A stretch of DNA of 64,000 bases from Cupriavidus gilardii J11. GTDB taxonomy: Bacteria > Pseudomonadota > Gammaproteobacteria > Burkholderiales > Burkholderiaceae. Position 1 is the stretch's first letter. Each line of letters opens with the position of its first letter. Both the position numbers and the translations under genes were made by a program. Positions 8,907 through 17,668 of the stretch are shown here, one piece after another. The notes under the pieces were generated by a model. The model ran no database searches. It was not told the origin of the DNA and saw only the letters and a list, made by a program, of their open reading frames with translations. The stretch covers positions 11,367 through 75,366 of the forward strand of contig NZ_VLJN01000009.1 of the NCBI RefSeq assembly GCF_007829435.1, in the 5' to 3' direction.

Positions 8907-9410
8907 GTGAGCGGACTACTGGACGACGACACGCGGCAGGCGGTGGAACGCCTGCTCGGCATGATCAATTTCGACGACGGCGTGATGGTGGAAAAGCAGC
9001 TCGCCGTGCTGGACGAAGCCCTGGAGGAAGCCGACGACGCGGTCGAGGACGGTGAACTGCTGGCCATGGTGCAGGACGTGATCGACTGGGAGGCCGGCTT
9101 CGAGGTCGAGCAGGACGACGCGGCCACCTTCATCGACTGCCTGAACCAGTTGTGCGCGCGTCTGGATATCGTGCTCGACTGGGGCGTGGAGGACCCCGAT
9201 GACGAGGACTTCCTCGACAGCACCACGGTGCCCGAGCTGATGGAGCAGGCGTTCGACCAGCTGCGCTCGCTTGGCATCACGCTGTGGCACTGGGAGATCG
9301 CCTCGGGCGTCTACGCCGGCTGGCTGGCGCGTGCCGAGGACGACGACGAGATCCTCGCGATCGGCGAAGCGCTGGACGTGGAGCTGCGCACCGGCGACCA
9401 GCCCTTCTGA
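8907..9410 (+). CDS. conserved acidic protein, DUF6630-like
   Basis: 167-aa soluble protein, very rich in Asp and Glu (for example LDEALEEADDAVEDGELLAM). Start is GTG at 8907 with a good ribosome binding site (AGGAGG) about 8 bp upstream. The C-terminal half has the phrase LRSLGITLWHWEIASGVYAGWLARAEDDDE in two adjoining pieces, reminiscent of DUF6630, a family without known function. There are no transmembrane segments or catalytic motifs. It follows the ArsR gene by 31 bp, so the two may be cotranscribed. Confidence 0.65.
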   Translation: MSGLLDDDTRQAVERLLGMINFDDGVMVEKQLAVLDEALEEADDAVEDGELLAMVQDVIDWEAGFEVEQDDAATFIDCLNQLCARLDIVLDWGVEDPDDEDFLDSTTVPELMEQAFDQLRSLGITLWHWEIASGVYAGWLARAEDDDEILAIGEALDVELRTGDQPF

Positions 9411-9440
9411 GCGGCGCCGCGGGGCCGCGGGGCTGGCCGC

Positions 9441-10370
9441 TCAGGCCCTGGCCGCCCGCCGCGGGGCACGGGCCGGCGCCGGGAAGGCCAGCGAACGCTC
9501 CATCAGGTCCAGCAGCGCCCGCACGGCGGCTGGCATCAGCTTGCGGGCGGGCATCAGCACATACACCTTCAACGGCGACGACACATACTGGGGCAACACC
9601 CGCACCAGCAGCCCCTGCCGCACATGCTCTTCGACGAACTTCGGCGACAGCCGCGCGACGCCCAGCCCATCGAGCGCCGCCGCGCGCCGCATGTCGGCAT
9701 TGTGCGTGCGCATGCGCGGCGTCACCGGCAAGGTCGCCAGCTCCACCCCATCGCGCAGGAATTCCCAGCGGCGATCGCCGGCATTGCCCAGCGTCGGCCA
9801 GGCCACCAGTTCCTGTGGCGTGCGGGGCAGCCCGCGCGCCTGCACCAGCGATGGCGCCGCATAGAAGGCGCGTTCGATCAGCACCACCCGCTTGCTGGCG
9901 AAGGAGCTGTCATGCAGCGTGGTATTGGTGGTGACGAAGGCCAGGTCGTAGCCGTGCTTGAGCAGATCGGGCTGGTCCCACGTGAGATCGACTTCCACCT
10001 GCAGGTTCGGATGCAGCGCCATCAGCCGCGACAGGCTGGGCGCCAGATGCTGGGAGCCGATTTCATAGGGCGTGGCGATGCGCAGCGTGCCGCTGACCTG
10101 CTCATTGGCCGAGGCCGCCTCGGCGCTGATCTCGCGCAGCGCCACGAAGTGCGGCGCGACCCGGTCGTACAGTTGCTGGCCTTGCTGTGTCACGCGCACG
10201 CGGCGCGTGGTGCGTTCCAGCAGGCGGGCGCCGACCAGGGACTCCAGGCGTGCAATGGCCGCGCTTGCAGAAGACTTGGGCACCTCCGCGAGTTCGGCGC
10301 CGTGCGTGAAGCTGCCGGCCTCGACCACGCGGCAAAAGATCTCCCAGTCCTTCCATTCGGTCGTTTTCAT
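9441..10370 (-). CDS. LysR-family transcriptional regulator
   Basis: 309-aa LysR-type regulator. The N-terminal helix-turn-helix spans about residues 5-64 (FCRVVEAGSFTHGAELAEV, then SSASAAIARLESLVGARLLE). The C-terminal periplasmic-binding-like effector domain begins near residue 90 (SGTLRIATPYEIG). The subtype resembles CrgA/AaeR-like regulators that often control a divergent oxidoreductase or efflux gene, but no divergent partner is next to it: the Nudix/MBL gene upstream is on the same strand. The final 15 residues are Ala/Arg/Pro-rich. Target and effector are unknown. Confidence 0.88.
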   Translation of the reverse strand: MKTTEWKDWEIFCRVVEAGSFTHGAELAEVPKSSASAAIARLESLVGARLLERTTRRVRVTQQGQQLYDRVAPHFVALREISAEAASANEQVSGTLRIATPYEIGSQHLAPSLSRLMALHPNLQVEVDLTWDQPDLLKHGYDLAFVTTNTTLHDSSFASKRVVLIERAFYAAPSLVQARGLPRTPQELVAWPTLGNAGDRRWEFLRDGVELATLPVTPRMRTHNADMRRAAALDGLGVARLSPKFVEEHVRQGLLVRVLPQYVSSPLKVYVLMPARKLMPAAVRALLDLMERSLAFPAPARAPRRAARA

Positions 10371-10471
10371 AGGTCCTTTCCGCGCGCCTCTACCCTTGCG
10401 GCGCGCGGGCCGGATTGTCCCACGCGACGGCCGCGGCTGCCAGCGGCACAGGCTTGCGGCCGCGCGCGGGA

Positions 10472-12226
10472 CTAGGCCGGCAGCAACTGCCAGACCCCGT
10501 CACGCTCCTGCGCCGCGCCATCGGCGTGCAGCTTCTGCAGGTGCGCGAGCAACGAGCGCCGCGCCACCGGCAGCATGCGTTCGGGGACGTCGTCGTAGAC
10601 GCGGACCAGCACGGTATCGACCGGCGCGGGGCCCAGTTCGCGCAGCGCGTTGACCACCTTGGCTTCGCGATGCTCGCGGTGCCGGATCAGCAGCCGGATG
10701 GCGTCGCGCGGGCGTGCCATCAGGAAGCCGTGGCCCGGCGCCAGCCATTCGAGATCCTCGTCGAGCAACGCGGCGAGCGACGACAGGTAGGCCCGCATGT
10801 CGCCGTCGGGCGGGTTGATGACCACGGTCGATCCCTGCATGACATGGTCGCCGGTAAAGAGGGTCTTTTCCTCTTCCAGCAGGAAGCACAGATGGTTCGA
10901 TGCGTGGCCCGGCGTATGCAACACGCGCAGCGTGACGCCATGGCCCGGGCCGCCGAGCGGCAGCAGGTCGCCGTGCGCGAGGATGCGGTCCGGGGCGAAG
11001 CCGGTGTCCTGCCGTTGCGGGTGGTCGGCGATCCGGCCCATCACCTGCGCGCCAGTGATCGCGCGCAGCCGCGTCGCGCCGGGCGAATGGTCGATATGCG
11101 TATGGGTGACAAGGATCCAGCGGATCGGGCCGGGCGCGGCCGCGACGATGGCCTCGATATGTCCGGCGTCGTCGGGCCCTGGATCGATGACGGCCCATTC
11201 GTTGCGCGGGCCGCCGCCGACCAGATAGCTGTTGGTGCCGGGACCCGTCATGGCGCTGCCATTGGGCGCGGTCACGCGCCACACGCGATCGGACAGCCGC
11301 ACCGCCAGTCCGGGTTCGAGCGCATAGCGCGCGTGGCCGGCGCCGTCGGGATCGATGCGCGCGATCTCCGCATACGGCGGCTCGTCGGGCATCACCGGCC
11401 GGACGCCGTGCGGGCCGGAGGCCCGGCGCGGCATGATCAGCGGAATGTCGCGCTGGCGCCGTGCATGATCGAAGCATGCCTGGGCGCTGTCGAAATGCGC
11501 GACCGACATCAGCACGCGGCGGGTGGCGTTGACCAGCGTGATGTCGCTGTCCCGCGCGACCGCTTCCGCCGGGCGCACCCAGCGATGTTCGACCGCCTCG
11601 ACGCCGTCGTGACGGGCCCGCTGCCCCGGCGGCGCCACCGCGACGAAGAAGCGCGTATCGAAGCGCTTGGGCAGTCCCGGCGGCGTCAGCCAGTGGCTGA
11701 GATAGGCCATGCGGTCGACCGCCAGACGCAAGTCGAAGCGTTCGCAGACCGCGGCAAGCCCCGGGCCTCCATGGGCCACCGCCTCGCGCAGCCACGCCAG
11801 CTGCGTGTCGTCGAAGCGGTCGAAGGTAACCGCCTGCCCCTCGGCGTCGCGCGCGAACAGCAGGCCGGCCTCTTCGCAGCACTCGCGCACCGCGCACAGG
11901 TAGAAGTCCAGGCCCCCTGCCGCGAGGCCGAGGCGCTCGCTGGCGGTGGCGTCGTCCAGGCCGTCGCACAGGCCATGCAGCGCGGCATCCTGCGGGTCGA
12001 GCGTGCCGCCGGGGAATACATAGGCGCCGCTGCTGTGATCGTCCTGGCGTACCGGACGGCGTACCAGCAGCACCTCCATGCCAGCGGGCCCGTCGCGCAG
12101 CACCAGCACGCTGGCGGCATGACGCAGCAAGGACCGGCGCGGCGGCGGTGCGGGAACATCGGCGGAGTCGTGCGTGTGGATCATATCGGGACTAGCGGTG
12201 CGGCCGGCGCGTTGCCTGCCGGTCAT
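10472..12226 (-). CDS. Nudix hydrolase - metallo-beta-lactamase fusion
   Basis: Two-domain soluble protein of 584 aa (570 if the ATG at 12184 is used). The N-terminal Nudix domain has GAYVFPGGTLDP (68-79) and the catalytic helix RECCEEAGLLF (114-124), with an insertion between the Nudix glycine and the helix as in the NUDT19/RP2p type that hydrolyses CoA and acyl-CoA. The C-terminal MBL domain carries the metal motif THTHIDH (374-380), further His in TPGHASNH and a GDHV Asp, and a winged-helix tail like LACTB2. Family knowledge suggests CoA or nucleotide-diphosphate hydrolysis joined to a thioesterase- or nuclease-like hydrolase. The fusion is continuous with no internal stop. The gene is alone, 101 bp from the LysR gene. 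Confidence 0.85.
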   Translation of the reverse strand: MTGRQRAGRTASPDMIHTHDSADVPAPPPRRSLLRHAASVLVLRDGPAGMEVLLVRRPVRQDDHSSGAYVFPGGTLDPQDAALHGLCDGLDDATASERLGLAAGGLDFYLCAVRECCEEAGLLFARDAEGQAVTFDRFDDTQLAWLREAVAHGGPGLAAVCERFDLRLAVDRMAYLSHWLTPPGLPKRFDTRFFVAVAPPGQRARHDGVEAVEHRWVRPAEAVARDSDITLVNATRRVLMSVAHFDSAQACFDHARRQRDIPLIMPRRASGPHGVRPVMPDEPPYAEIARIDPDGAGHARYALEPGLAVRLSDRVWRVTAPNGSAMTGPGTNSYLVGGGPRNEWAVIDPGPDDAGHIEAIVAAAPGPIRWILVTHTHIDHSPGATRLRAITGAQVMGRIADHPQRQDTGFAPDRILAHGDLLPLGGPGHGVTLRVLHTPGHASNHLCFLLEEEKTLFTGDHVMQGSTVVINPPDGDMRAYLSSLAALLDEDLEWLAPGHGFLMARPRDAIRLLIRHREHREAKVVNALRELGPAPVDTVLVRVYDDVPERMLPVARRSLLAHLQKLHADGAAQERDGVWQLLPA

Positions 12227-12316
12227 GGGCTTCGTGGGGGCGTGTTGCGGGCAATCGCGCTAGTGTAAGGGCTTGGCGCGCAGCGGTCATGGCGCGCCGC
12301 GGCGAGGGGCCTCGGC

Positions 12317-13240
12317 TCAGGATGCCGGCGATGGCGCCGTGCCGCTGCGCGCGGGGTTGTCGACGCGGGCACCGGCGTCGGCATTGGCGGCCGGATCGGA
12401 TGAGCCCGGTGCGTTGTCCTCGCCCGCGCGCAGGCGGTAGAAATGCCGGATGATCTGCTGCGCGACGGCAAGGCGGCCGTTGACCGGCGCGGGAAAACGC
12501 ACGATGGCGTCGAGCCGCTCGGTGCCGTTGGGCTCGAACATCACGCGCGGCGCGAACTGGGACAGGTCGAGGAAACGTGTATTGCCATAGCGCAACAGGC
12601 TCTGCCCCGCGGCTTCGAGAAACGGCTCGCACGCCTGCTGCGCGATGTCGAGCAACTGCGCCTCGATGCGGTCCGGGTCGCAGCGCGACGGCAGCGGAAT
12701 GCGCACGGTATCGAGCGTATAGCGTCCCGACTGGGAGTGGTTGCGCACCGCGGTGGTCAGCAGCAGGCTGTTGGGCACCTGCACCGTGAAGCCGGTGAAC
12801 TGCCGGGTCGGCGCGACCTCGACCAGGGTGGTGGTGAGCACGTCCATGTCGACCACCTCGCCGGCGTACTGGCCGATCTCGACCAGGTCGCCCAACTGGA
12901 ACGGCCGCGTCAGCATGCGCATGAACGCGCCGAGGAAACACATCACCAGTTCCTTGCCCGAGATCAGCAGGCCGGCGGCGAAGGCGGCCAGCGAAATCGC
13001 GACGCTCTTCAGCTCGGACAACCACATGCCGAGCAGCAGCAGGAAGACCAGTGCCCCGATCAGGTTGCGCGACGCGACGGTCCAGGTGCGATAGGTACGC
13101 AGGTTGTCCTTGTCGGCAAGCTGGCGGGACACGAAGAAGCGATTCGACAGCTTGACCAGCAGCGCACCGATCAGCACGATCAGCGCGCTCATCGCGATAT
13201 GCACGAGGATATTGTCGTTGGCGACGAAGTTCAGCTTCAT
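12317..13240 (-). CDS. MscS-type mechanosensitive ion channel
   Basis: 307-aa small-conductance mechanosensitive channel. An N-terminal pair of helices (IAMSALIVLIGALLVKL and LIGALVFLLLLGMWL) precedes the pore-lining helix VAISLAAFAAGLLISGKELV and the beta domain with the family phrase RPFQLGDLVEIGQYAGEV. The C-terminal alpha/beta vestibule follows, ending in a disordered Ala/Asp/Pro-rich tail of about 40 residues. It relieves turgor on osmotic downshift by releasing solutes through the inner membrane. The N-terminal portion is short, so it belongs to the minimal MscS group. Upstream lies the repeat element at 13321. Confidence 0.9.
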   Translation of the reverse strand: MKLNFVANDNILVHIAMSALIVLIGALLVKLSNRFFVSRQLADKDNLRTYRTWTVASRNLIGALVFLLLLGMWLSELKSVAISLAAFAAGLLISGKELVMCFLGAFMRMLTRPFQLGDLVEIGQYAGEVVDMDVLTTTLVEVAPTRQFTGFTVQVPNSLLLTTAVRNHSQSGRYTLDTVRIPLPSRCDPDRIEAQLLDIAQQACEPFLEAAGQSLLRYGNTRFLDLSQFAPRVMFEPNGTERLDAIVRFPAPVNGRLAVAQQIIRHFYRLRAGEDNAPGSSDPAANADAGARVDNPARSGTAPSPAS

Positions 13241-13320
13241 GGCGGCGAAAGCGCACGACGGGCGCGGGCTGCGTGGAGGTTCTGGATTCTACCGGGTGGG
13301 GAGGTGCGGGCTTGGTTTGG

Positions 13321-13468
13321 GGGAATGCTGTGGCTGCCCTCTCCCCCGACCCCTCTCCCGCTTTGCGGGGGAGGGGAGCACACCGACAGCGTCCGATACC
13401 GCACCGGTTTTCTCCCCTCTCCCGCAACGCGGGAGAGGGGCGGGGGAGAGGGCAGTCACAGCATTCCC
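13321..13468. repeat. composite palindromic repeat, copy A
   Basis: Intergenic element of 148 bp whose two ends form an almost perfect inverted repeat of about 40 bp: 13321-13361 against 13429-13468, with one mismatch and one indel. Each arm contains the C/T-rich core CCCCTCTCCCGC, which also forms a local hairpin with its own complement. The RNA could fold as one long hairpin or as two short ones. Copies B (43101) and C (57920) share the cores and outer CTGCCCTCTCCC arms but have unrelated loop sequence. It lies between the upstream ends of the MscS gene and the 3' end of the flavoprotein operon, where it may also act as a transcription or mRNA-stability barrier. Confidence 0.85.
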
Positions 13469-13480
13469 AAGCCGCAACCG

Positions 13481-15127
13481 TCAATAAACATCCCGCCGAT
13501 ACCTCCCCTCCTCCGTCAGCGCCAGCACCGCCTCTTCGCCCAGCACCTCCACCAGCGCCGCATGGACGCCGGTCGCCATCCCCTGCAGGCTGCCGCACAC
13601 ATAGATCGACGCGCCCTCGCCCACCCATGTCCGCAACTCGTCGGCCGCCGCCCGCACGGCGTCCTGCACATAGCGCAATCGCCCGCCATCGCGCGACCAC
13701 ACCAGATCGGCGCGTGCCAGCAGTCCCCGCTGGCGCCAGGCGCCCAGTTCGCCGGCGAAGAACGCGTCATGCGCGGCGCTGCGTTCGCCGAACAGCAGCC
13801 AGTTGCGGCCGTGTCCCCGGGCCGCGCGCGCCTTCAGCAGCGCGCGCAGCCCTGCCATGCCGGTGCCGTTGCCGATCAGGATCAGCGGACGGTCGTCGTC
13901 GGGTGGGCGAAAGGCGCGGTTGCCGCGGATGCGCAAGGCAATGTCGCCATCGAGCGGTGCGTGTGCCGTCAGCCAGCCCGAAGCCAGGCCCAGGCTGCCA
14001 TCGGGCCGCCGCGCCTGTCGCACCAGCAGTTCGATTCCGCCATCGGCGGGCAACGACGCGATCGAGTACTCCCGATGCGGCAACGGCGGCAGCGCATCGA
14101 TCAGCCCCTGCGCATCGAGTTCGCGCAGCGCGGCCGTCGCGCTCCGCGGCAGGCGCAGCCGTGTCGACAGCGCCTCGGCCAACGTCATGTCCATCCCGTC
14201 GCAGCGCACCGTCGCCGCACCGTCGTGGCCCAGCTCGCTCAGCCAGTCCCTGACCTCGTCGTCGGCGTGGCGCGCGCCCACTTCGGCGATATCGCCGGCC
14301 TGCCAGGCGGGCGCTTCGTCGCCGGCCGGCACCAGCGTCAGATGGAAAGCCGGGGCGCCCGCGCTGCCGGCGTTGAGCAGCACCCTCTGGCGCAGGCGCC
14401 AGCGCCCGTAACGCGGCGCGTCCCAATCCGCGATCTCGGCGCCGCCGGCCAGCGCCGACAGGTGGTTCTGCCAATGGCGCAACGCACCCGGGTCGCCATT
14501 GTCGACCTCGACCGGGTCGAACAAGGGCTGCGCATGATGACGCTGCAGCCATTCGGACAACCCCCTTCCGTAGGCGCAGAACCGCGCATAGCTGCTGTCG
14601 CCCAGCGCCAGCAGGCCATAGCGTAACGACCGCAGGCTGCCGGATTGCGCCGCGCGGGAGAGCTTGCGCGTGAAGCCAGCGGCGCTGTCCGGCGCATCGC
14701 CTTCGCCCGTGGTGCTCACGATGAACAGCGCCTGCCTGCAGCGCGTCAGCAGTGCGGCATCGAGATCGGCAAAGGACAGCATGCGCGCCGGCAAGCCGGC
14801 CTGCCGCAACGCCGTCGCGGTCTGCGTGGCAAGCTGTTCGCCAAAGCCGGTCTGGCTGGCATAGGCGACCAGCGTGACGTCTTCATCGGCCTGCGCGCCC
14901 GCTTCGCTGCCGGTGCCGGCGCGGCGCCAGCGATGGCGCAGCACGATGGCCGCGCAGAAACCCGCGTAGGCCGCGGCCACGCCGGCCGCGCTGGCCCACT
15001 TGTCCGGCGCGGCCCATGCAAGCGCCCCGCCGGCCGCGGCCAGCAGCCAGGCGCCCGCGAGAACCATCGCCCGTGAGCGCGGCGGTGCGGCAGATGGTGC
15101 GGAAGCGTTCAAGACGGACCGCGTCAT
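13481..15127 (-). CDS. sulfite-reductase-like flavoprotein (flavodoxin + FNR domains)
   Basis: 548-aa diflavin reductase of the CysJ/P450-reductase type. A membrane anchor (about residues 20-60, two hydrophobic helices) precedes a flavodoxin domain with the FMN loop YASQTGFGEQLATQ and the second loop ALGDSSYARFC. The FNR part has the FAD phrase REYSIASLP, the NADPH-binding GNGTGMAGLRALL and the family C-terminal GRYRRDVY. Its start (ATG at 15127) overlaps the stop of the ApbE gene by four bases (ATGA). Together with the PepSY membrane protein it probably takes electrons from NADPH to periplasmic acceptors such as ferric siderophores; PepSY-flavoprotein fusions in pseudomonads support this. 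The same pair could instead serve another periplasmic reductase. Confidence 0.85.
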   Translation of the reverse strand: MTRSVLNASAPSAAPPRSRAMVLAGAWLLAAAGGALAWAAPDKWASAAGVAAAYAGFCAAIVLRHRWRRAGTGSEAGAQADEDVTLVAYASQTGFGEQLATQTATALRQAGLPARMLSFADLDAALLTRCRQALFIVSTTGEGDAPDSAAGFTRKLSRAAQSGSLRSLRYGLLALGDSSYARFCAYGRGLSEWLQRHHAQPLFDPVEVDNGDPGALRHWQNHLSALAGGAEIADWDAPRYGRWRLRQRVLLNAGSAGAPAFHLTLVPAGDEAPAWQAGDIAEVGARHADDEVRDWLSELGHDGAATVRCDGMDMTLAEALSTRLRLPRSATAALRELDAQGLIDALPPLPHREYSIASLPADGGIELLVRQARRPDGSLGLASGWLTAHAPLDGDIALRIRGNRAFRPPDDDRPLILIGNGTGMAGLRALLKARAARGHGRNWLLFGERSAAHDAFFAGELGAWRQRGLLARADLVWSRDGGRLRYVQDAVRAAADELRTWVGEGASIYVCGSLQGMATGVHAALVEVLGEEAVLALTEEGRYRRDVY

Positions 15128-16206
15128 GCCAGCATCGCCGCAAAGGCCGGCGTCACAACCTCTGCAAACCCGTCGGGCGTGCGAACGAGCATGCGGGCGG
15201 CGATGCCATGGCGTTCGGCCAGCCGCGCGCCGGCATCGGGGCCGAGCACGGTCAGCGCCGTCGACCACGCATCGGCCAGCATGCATTGCCGATGCAGCAC
15301 GGTGACCGACGCCAGCGCATGTTGTGTGGGATACCCGGTACGCGGGTCGATGGTGTGAGCATAGCGCTGGCCGTCGCTATCGAAATAGCGGCGGTAGTCG
15401 CCCGAGGTCGCCACCGACAGTCCGTGCAGCGCGACCACGGTGAGCTGGTATTCCGGACGCTGTTCGGGCCGCTGTCCGGCCCGCGCGGAAATCGCGGGCG
15501 GGCTTTCCAGTTCGACCCACCATGGCATGCCGTCAGGCTTCACCCCCTCGCCCCGCAGTTCGCCCCCGACCTCGACCAGATGATGGACGACGCCTTGCGC
15601 GCGCAACCACGCCGAGACGGCGTCGACGGCGTAGCCCTTGGCGATCGCGCACAGGTCCAGCGACAGGCCGCCCGGCTGGCACACGCGCCGGCCGTCGCTA
15701 TCCACTTCGACACGGCGCCATCCGCAGCGTGCGCGCGCGGCGTCGATGTCCGCCAACGCCGGCGGCGCCGTGCGCGGACCCGACGGCCCGAAACCCCACA
15801 GGTCGACCAGCGGCCCGGCCGTGGGATCGTAGGCGCCGCCGCTGTCGCCCGCGATCGTCAGCGCCGCCTCCAGTACCGCGAAGCAGGCGGCCGGCAACAC
15901 GTGCCAGCTGCCCGGCCCGGCGCGGTTGAAGCGGCCGATATCCGAGTCCTCGCGCCAGTTGCTCATTTCGGCGACGACCCGATCCAGCACCGACTGGACG
16001 CCGGCGGCCAGCCGGTCCTCGACATCGCCGCCACCGTCGTCATCGAGCAGCCCCTGCACCGACCAGCTGGTGCCCATGCTGAGCCCGTGCGCGCGGAACA
16101 TCGGTGCCGACGCGGGTGGCAGTGCAGGCGGGCCGTCGAGATGGACCGGGACCAGCACGCGCCGGTCCGACGATGCCCGCGGGGATGCCTGCACGGATGC
16201 CGCCAT
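15124..16206 (-). CDS. apbE: FAD:protein FMN transferase (ApbE)
   Basis: 360-aa ApbE-family flavin transferase, which links FMN covalently to Thr or Ser of target proteins using FAD and Mg2+. Recognised by GLSMGTSWSVQ near the N terminus, MSNWREDSDIGRFN, the substrate segment LSLDLCAIAKGYAVDAVSAW, the VEVGGELRGEG loop and HTIDPRTGYPTQHALASVTV with the metal-binding region. No lipobox or signal peptide is seen, unlike many periplasmic ApbEs, so it may act in the cytoplasm. It sits within the PepSY operon, 4-bp overlap with the flavoprotein gene and 16 bp after the DUF4198 gene, which suggests that one of the operon's redox proteins carries covalent FMN. Confidence 0.92.
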   Translation of the reverse strand: MAASVQASPRASSDRRVLVPVHLDGPPALPPASAPMFRAHGLSMGTSWSVQGLLDDDGGGDVEDRLAAGVQSVLDRVVAEMSNWREDSDIGRFNRAGPGSWHVLPAACFAVLEAALTIAGDSGGAYDPTAGPLVDLWGFGPSGPRTAPPALADIDAARARCGWRRVEVDSDGRRVCQPGGLSLDLCAIAKGYAVDAVSAWLRAQGVVHHLVEVGGELRGEGVKPDGMPWWVELESPPAISARAGQRPEQRPEYQLTVVALHGLSVATSGDYRRYFDSDGQRYAHTIDPRTGYPTQHALASVTVLHRQCMLADAWSTALTVLGPDAGARLAERHGIAARMLVRTPDGFAEVVTPAFAAMLA

Positions 16207-16222
16207 GTCGCGAGCCTGCCGC

Positions 16223-17059
16223 TTACTGCGGCAACACCTCGAAGGTCGCCATGTAGGCGGCGCGCCGTTCGGCCGCGCGGGGAATGCTGGTCTTGTTGTC
16301 GCGCACTTCCGCTTCGATCCAGTACATGCCGGGCGCCGGCCATTTGATGGCGAAGCGGCCCTCCGCGTCGGTACTCAGCTTGAACGCGCCAAGCTGGTCG
16401 CGATAGCGGTTCCCGCCGGGCACCACCTCGACCTCGACATTGGCGGCCGGCTTGCCATCGAGCAGCAGCTGGAAGTTGGCCGGCTCGCCGGCGAACAGGT
16501 CGTTCGGATGCGTGCCCGGTGCCAGTTCCAGCCCGCGGCCGGTGGTCTTGAACACCTCCGTGGTGGGCTTGCCGGCGGTGACGAACGTTTCGAGCCGCGT
16601 ATCGGACTGGGTGATCTTCAGTTCCTGCGCATTGGCCGGCACGGCCTTGGCCAGGCCCTCGGCGCTGCCGCGATAGCGCTTGGCCTGGCCATTCTCCTTG
16701 TAGCTGGCGAACACGCCGTGATTGACCACCGCCATCTTGTAGGTGCCCGGCTGCGTCAGGTGCACATCGAAGGTGCTGCGATAGCGCCCGGTGCTGGCGT
16801 TCTCGACCTTGGCGGCGCTGCCGTCCGGCGCGCTGACGGAAAGGTTGTCCAGCTTCAGCGGGAAATGTTCGAAGTAGAACAGGTCGTTGGACACCGCCGC
16901 ATCCACCGTCACCCACGGGTCGTTGCCCGACAGCACGGTGGCCGACGGCAGCAGCCACTGCCGGTGGGCGTGGGCGGCCAGCGGCACCAGCGCGGCCAGC
17001 GCCAGCGCCGAAATGCGGGCGCAAGCCCGGGCGGAAAGACGGATCTTGGAAGGCTTCAT
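16223..17059 (-). CDS. DUF4198 periplasmic protein
   Basis: 278-aa secreted protein with a signal peptide (basic start, hydrophobic LALAALVPLAAHAH, predicted cleavage after AHA). The mature protein begins HRQWLLPSATVLSG, the signature of DUF4198, a family with Ig-like and transthyretin-like beta folds found with metal transporters (NikM-like). The C-terminal half is a carboxypeptidase-regulatory-like fold with YRDQLGAFKLSTDAEGRFAIKWPAPGMYW. The start at 17059 has a good site (AGGAG). Third gene of the PepSY operon. It probably binds a metal or supports cofactor handling in the periplasm; this is inference from operon context. Confidence 0.85.
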   Translation of the reverse strand: MKPSKIRLSARACARISALALAALVPLAAHAHRQWLLPSATVLSGNDPWVTVDAAVSNDLFYFEHFPLKLDNLSVSAPDGSAAKVENASTGRYRSTFDVHLTQPGTYKMAVVNHGVFASYKENGQAKRYRGSAEGLAKAVPANAQELKITQSDTRLETFVTAGKPTTEVFKTTGRGLELAPGTHPNDLFAGEPANFQLLLDGKPAANVEVEVVPGGNRYRDQLGAFKLSTDAEGRFAIKWPAPGMYWIEAEVRDNKTSIPRAAERRAAYMATFEVLPQ

Positions 17060-17121
17060 CGACGAGCTCCTGAGCGCGAGGTATGGATGGATCGAAGGAA
17101 AGGGAAAACCGGCCCGCGGCT

Positions 17122-17655
17122 TCACGGCTTCACGGTGACGGTCACCGCGCCGAGTTCGTGCTCGCCCCTGGCCTGGGCGGACTTCGACGCCTGCGGCGGC
17201 CAGCTGAACGGCACGCGCAGCAACTCGCGGCCGCCGACTTCGCGCGCCGCCTCGACCACCAGCTGGTAGTCGCCGGCCGGCAGCGTAGCGAGCGGCGCCT
17301 TGCCCGCGGCAAACGACACGCTGTGCTCGCCGGGAGCGCGCGTGGCGCCGGAAATCCCGTCGGCCGGCATCTGCATGTCGCGGCCAGCCTTGCGCCACCA
17401 CTGGCGCATGTCCTTGAGCCACTTGGTGCCCTCGGCGTTCTTCAGCTTGACGTCGTACCAGACCGCCAGCGTGGACACCGGGCTCTGGTCGGCACGCTCG
17501 ACCCACATCGCCACATAGGGCCTGTGATACTCGGCCACCGACAGGCGCGGTATCTCGACCTTGACATTGAGCTCCGCCGCGCCGGCAGCTCCAGCGAATC
17601 CGGTCAGGGGCAACGCGGCCACGCCGCTCAACGTAACGGACAGCAAACGACGCAT
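17122..17655 (-). CDS. DUF2271 periplasmic protein
   Basis: 177-aa exported protein. A signal peptide ending AGAAGA/AE is followed by ELNVKVEIPRL and the family core YVAMWVERADQSPVSTLAVWYD, with the KWLKDMRQWWRKAG helix and the phrase DGISGATRAPGEH (about residues 100-112). That last part resembles the flavinylation motif DG(x)SGAT used by ApbE in FMN-binding proteins: Thr in SGAT would be the attachment site. With apbE in the same operon, this protein is a strong candidate for a covalently flavinylated electron carrier between the membrane PepSY protein and its acceptor. The motif is visible; covalent FMN is inference. Confidence 0.85.
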   Translation of the reverse strand: MRRLLSVTLSGVAALPLTGFAGAAGAAELNVKVEIPRLSVAEYHRPYVAMWVERADQSPVSTLAVWYDVKLKNAEGTKWLKDMRQWWRKAGRDMQMPADGISGATRAPGEHSVSFAAGKAPLATLPAGDYQLVVEAAREVGGRELLRVPFSWPPQASKSAQARGEHELGAVTVTVKP

Positions 17656-17668
17656 CGATAAAACCTCG

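Noticed and set aside
10415-12268. Plus-strand open frame of 617 codons opposite the Nudix/MBL gene
   Set aside because: Composition is typical of a shadow frame and the opposite strand has complete catalytic motifs for two domains.
13321-13468. CRISPR-like or tandem repeat array
   Set aside because: The repeated units are inverted palindromes in single copies without regular spacers, so this is not a CRISPR array.
12192-13700. Long minus-strand frame through repeat copy A
   Set aside because: It reads through the palindromic repeat (giving repeated Pro/Arg phrases) and overlaps mscS in a different frame.
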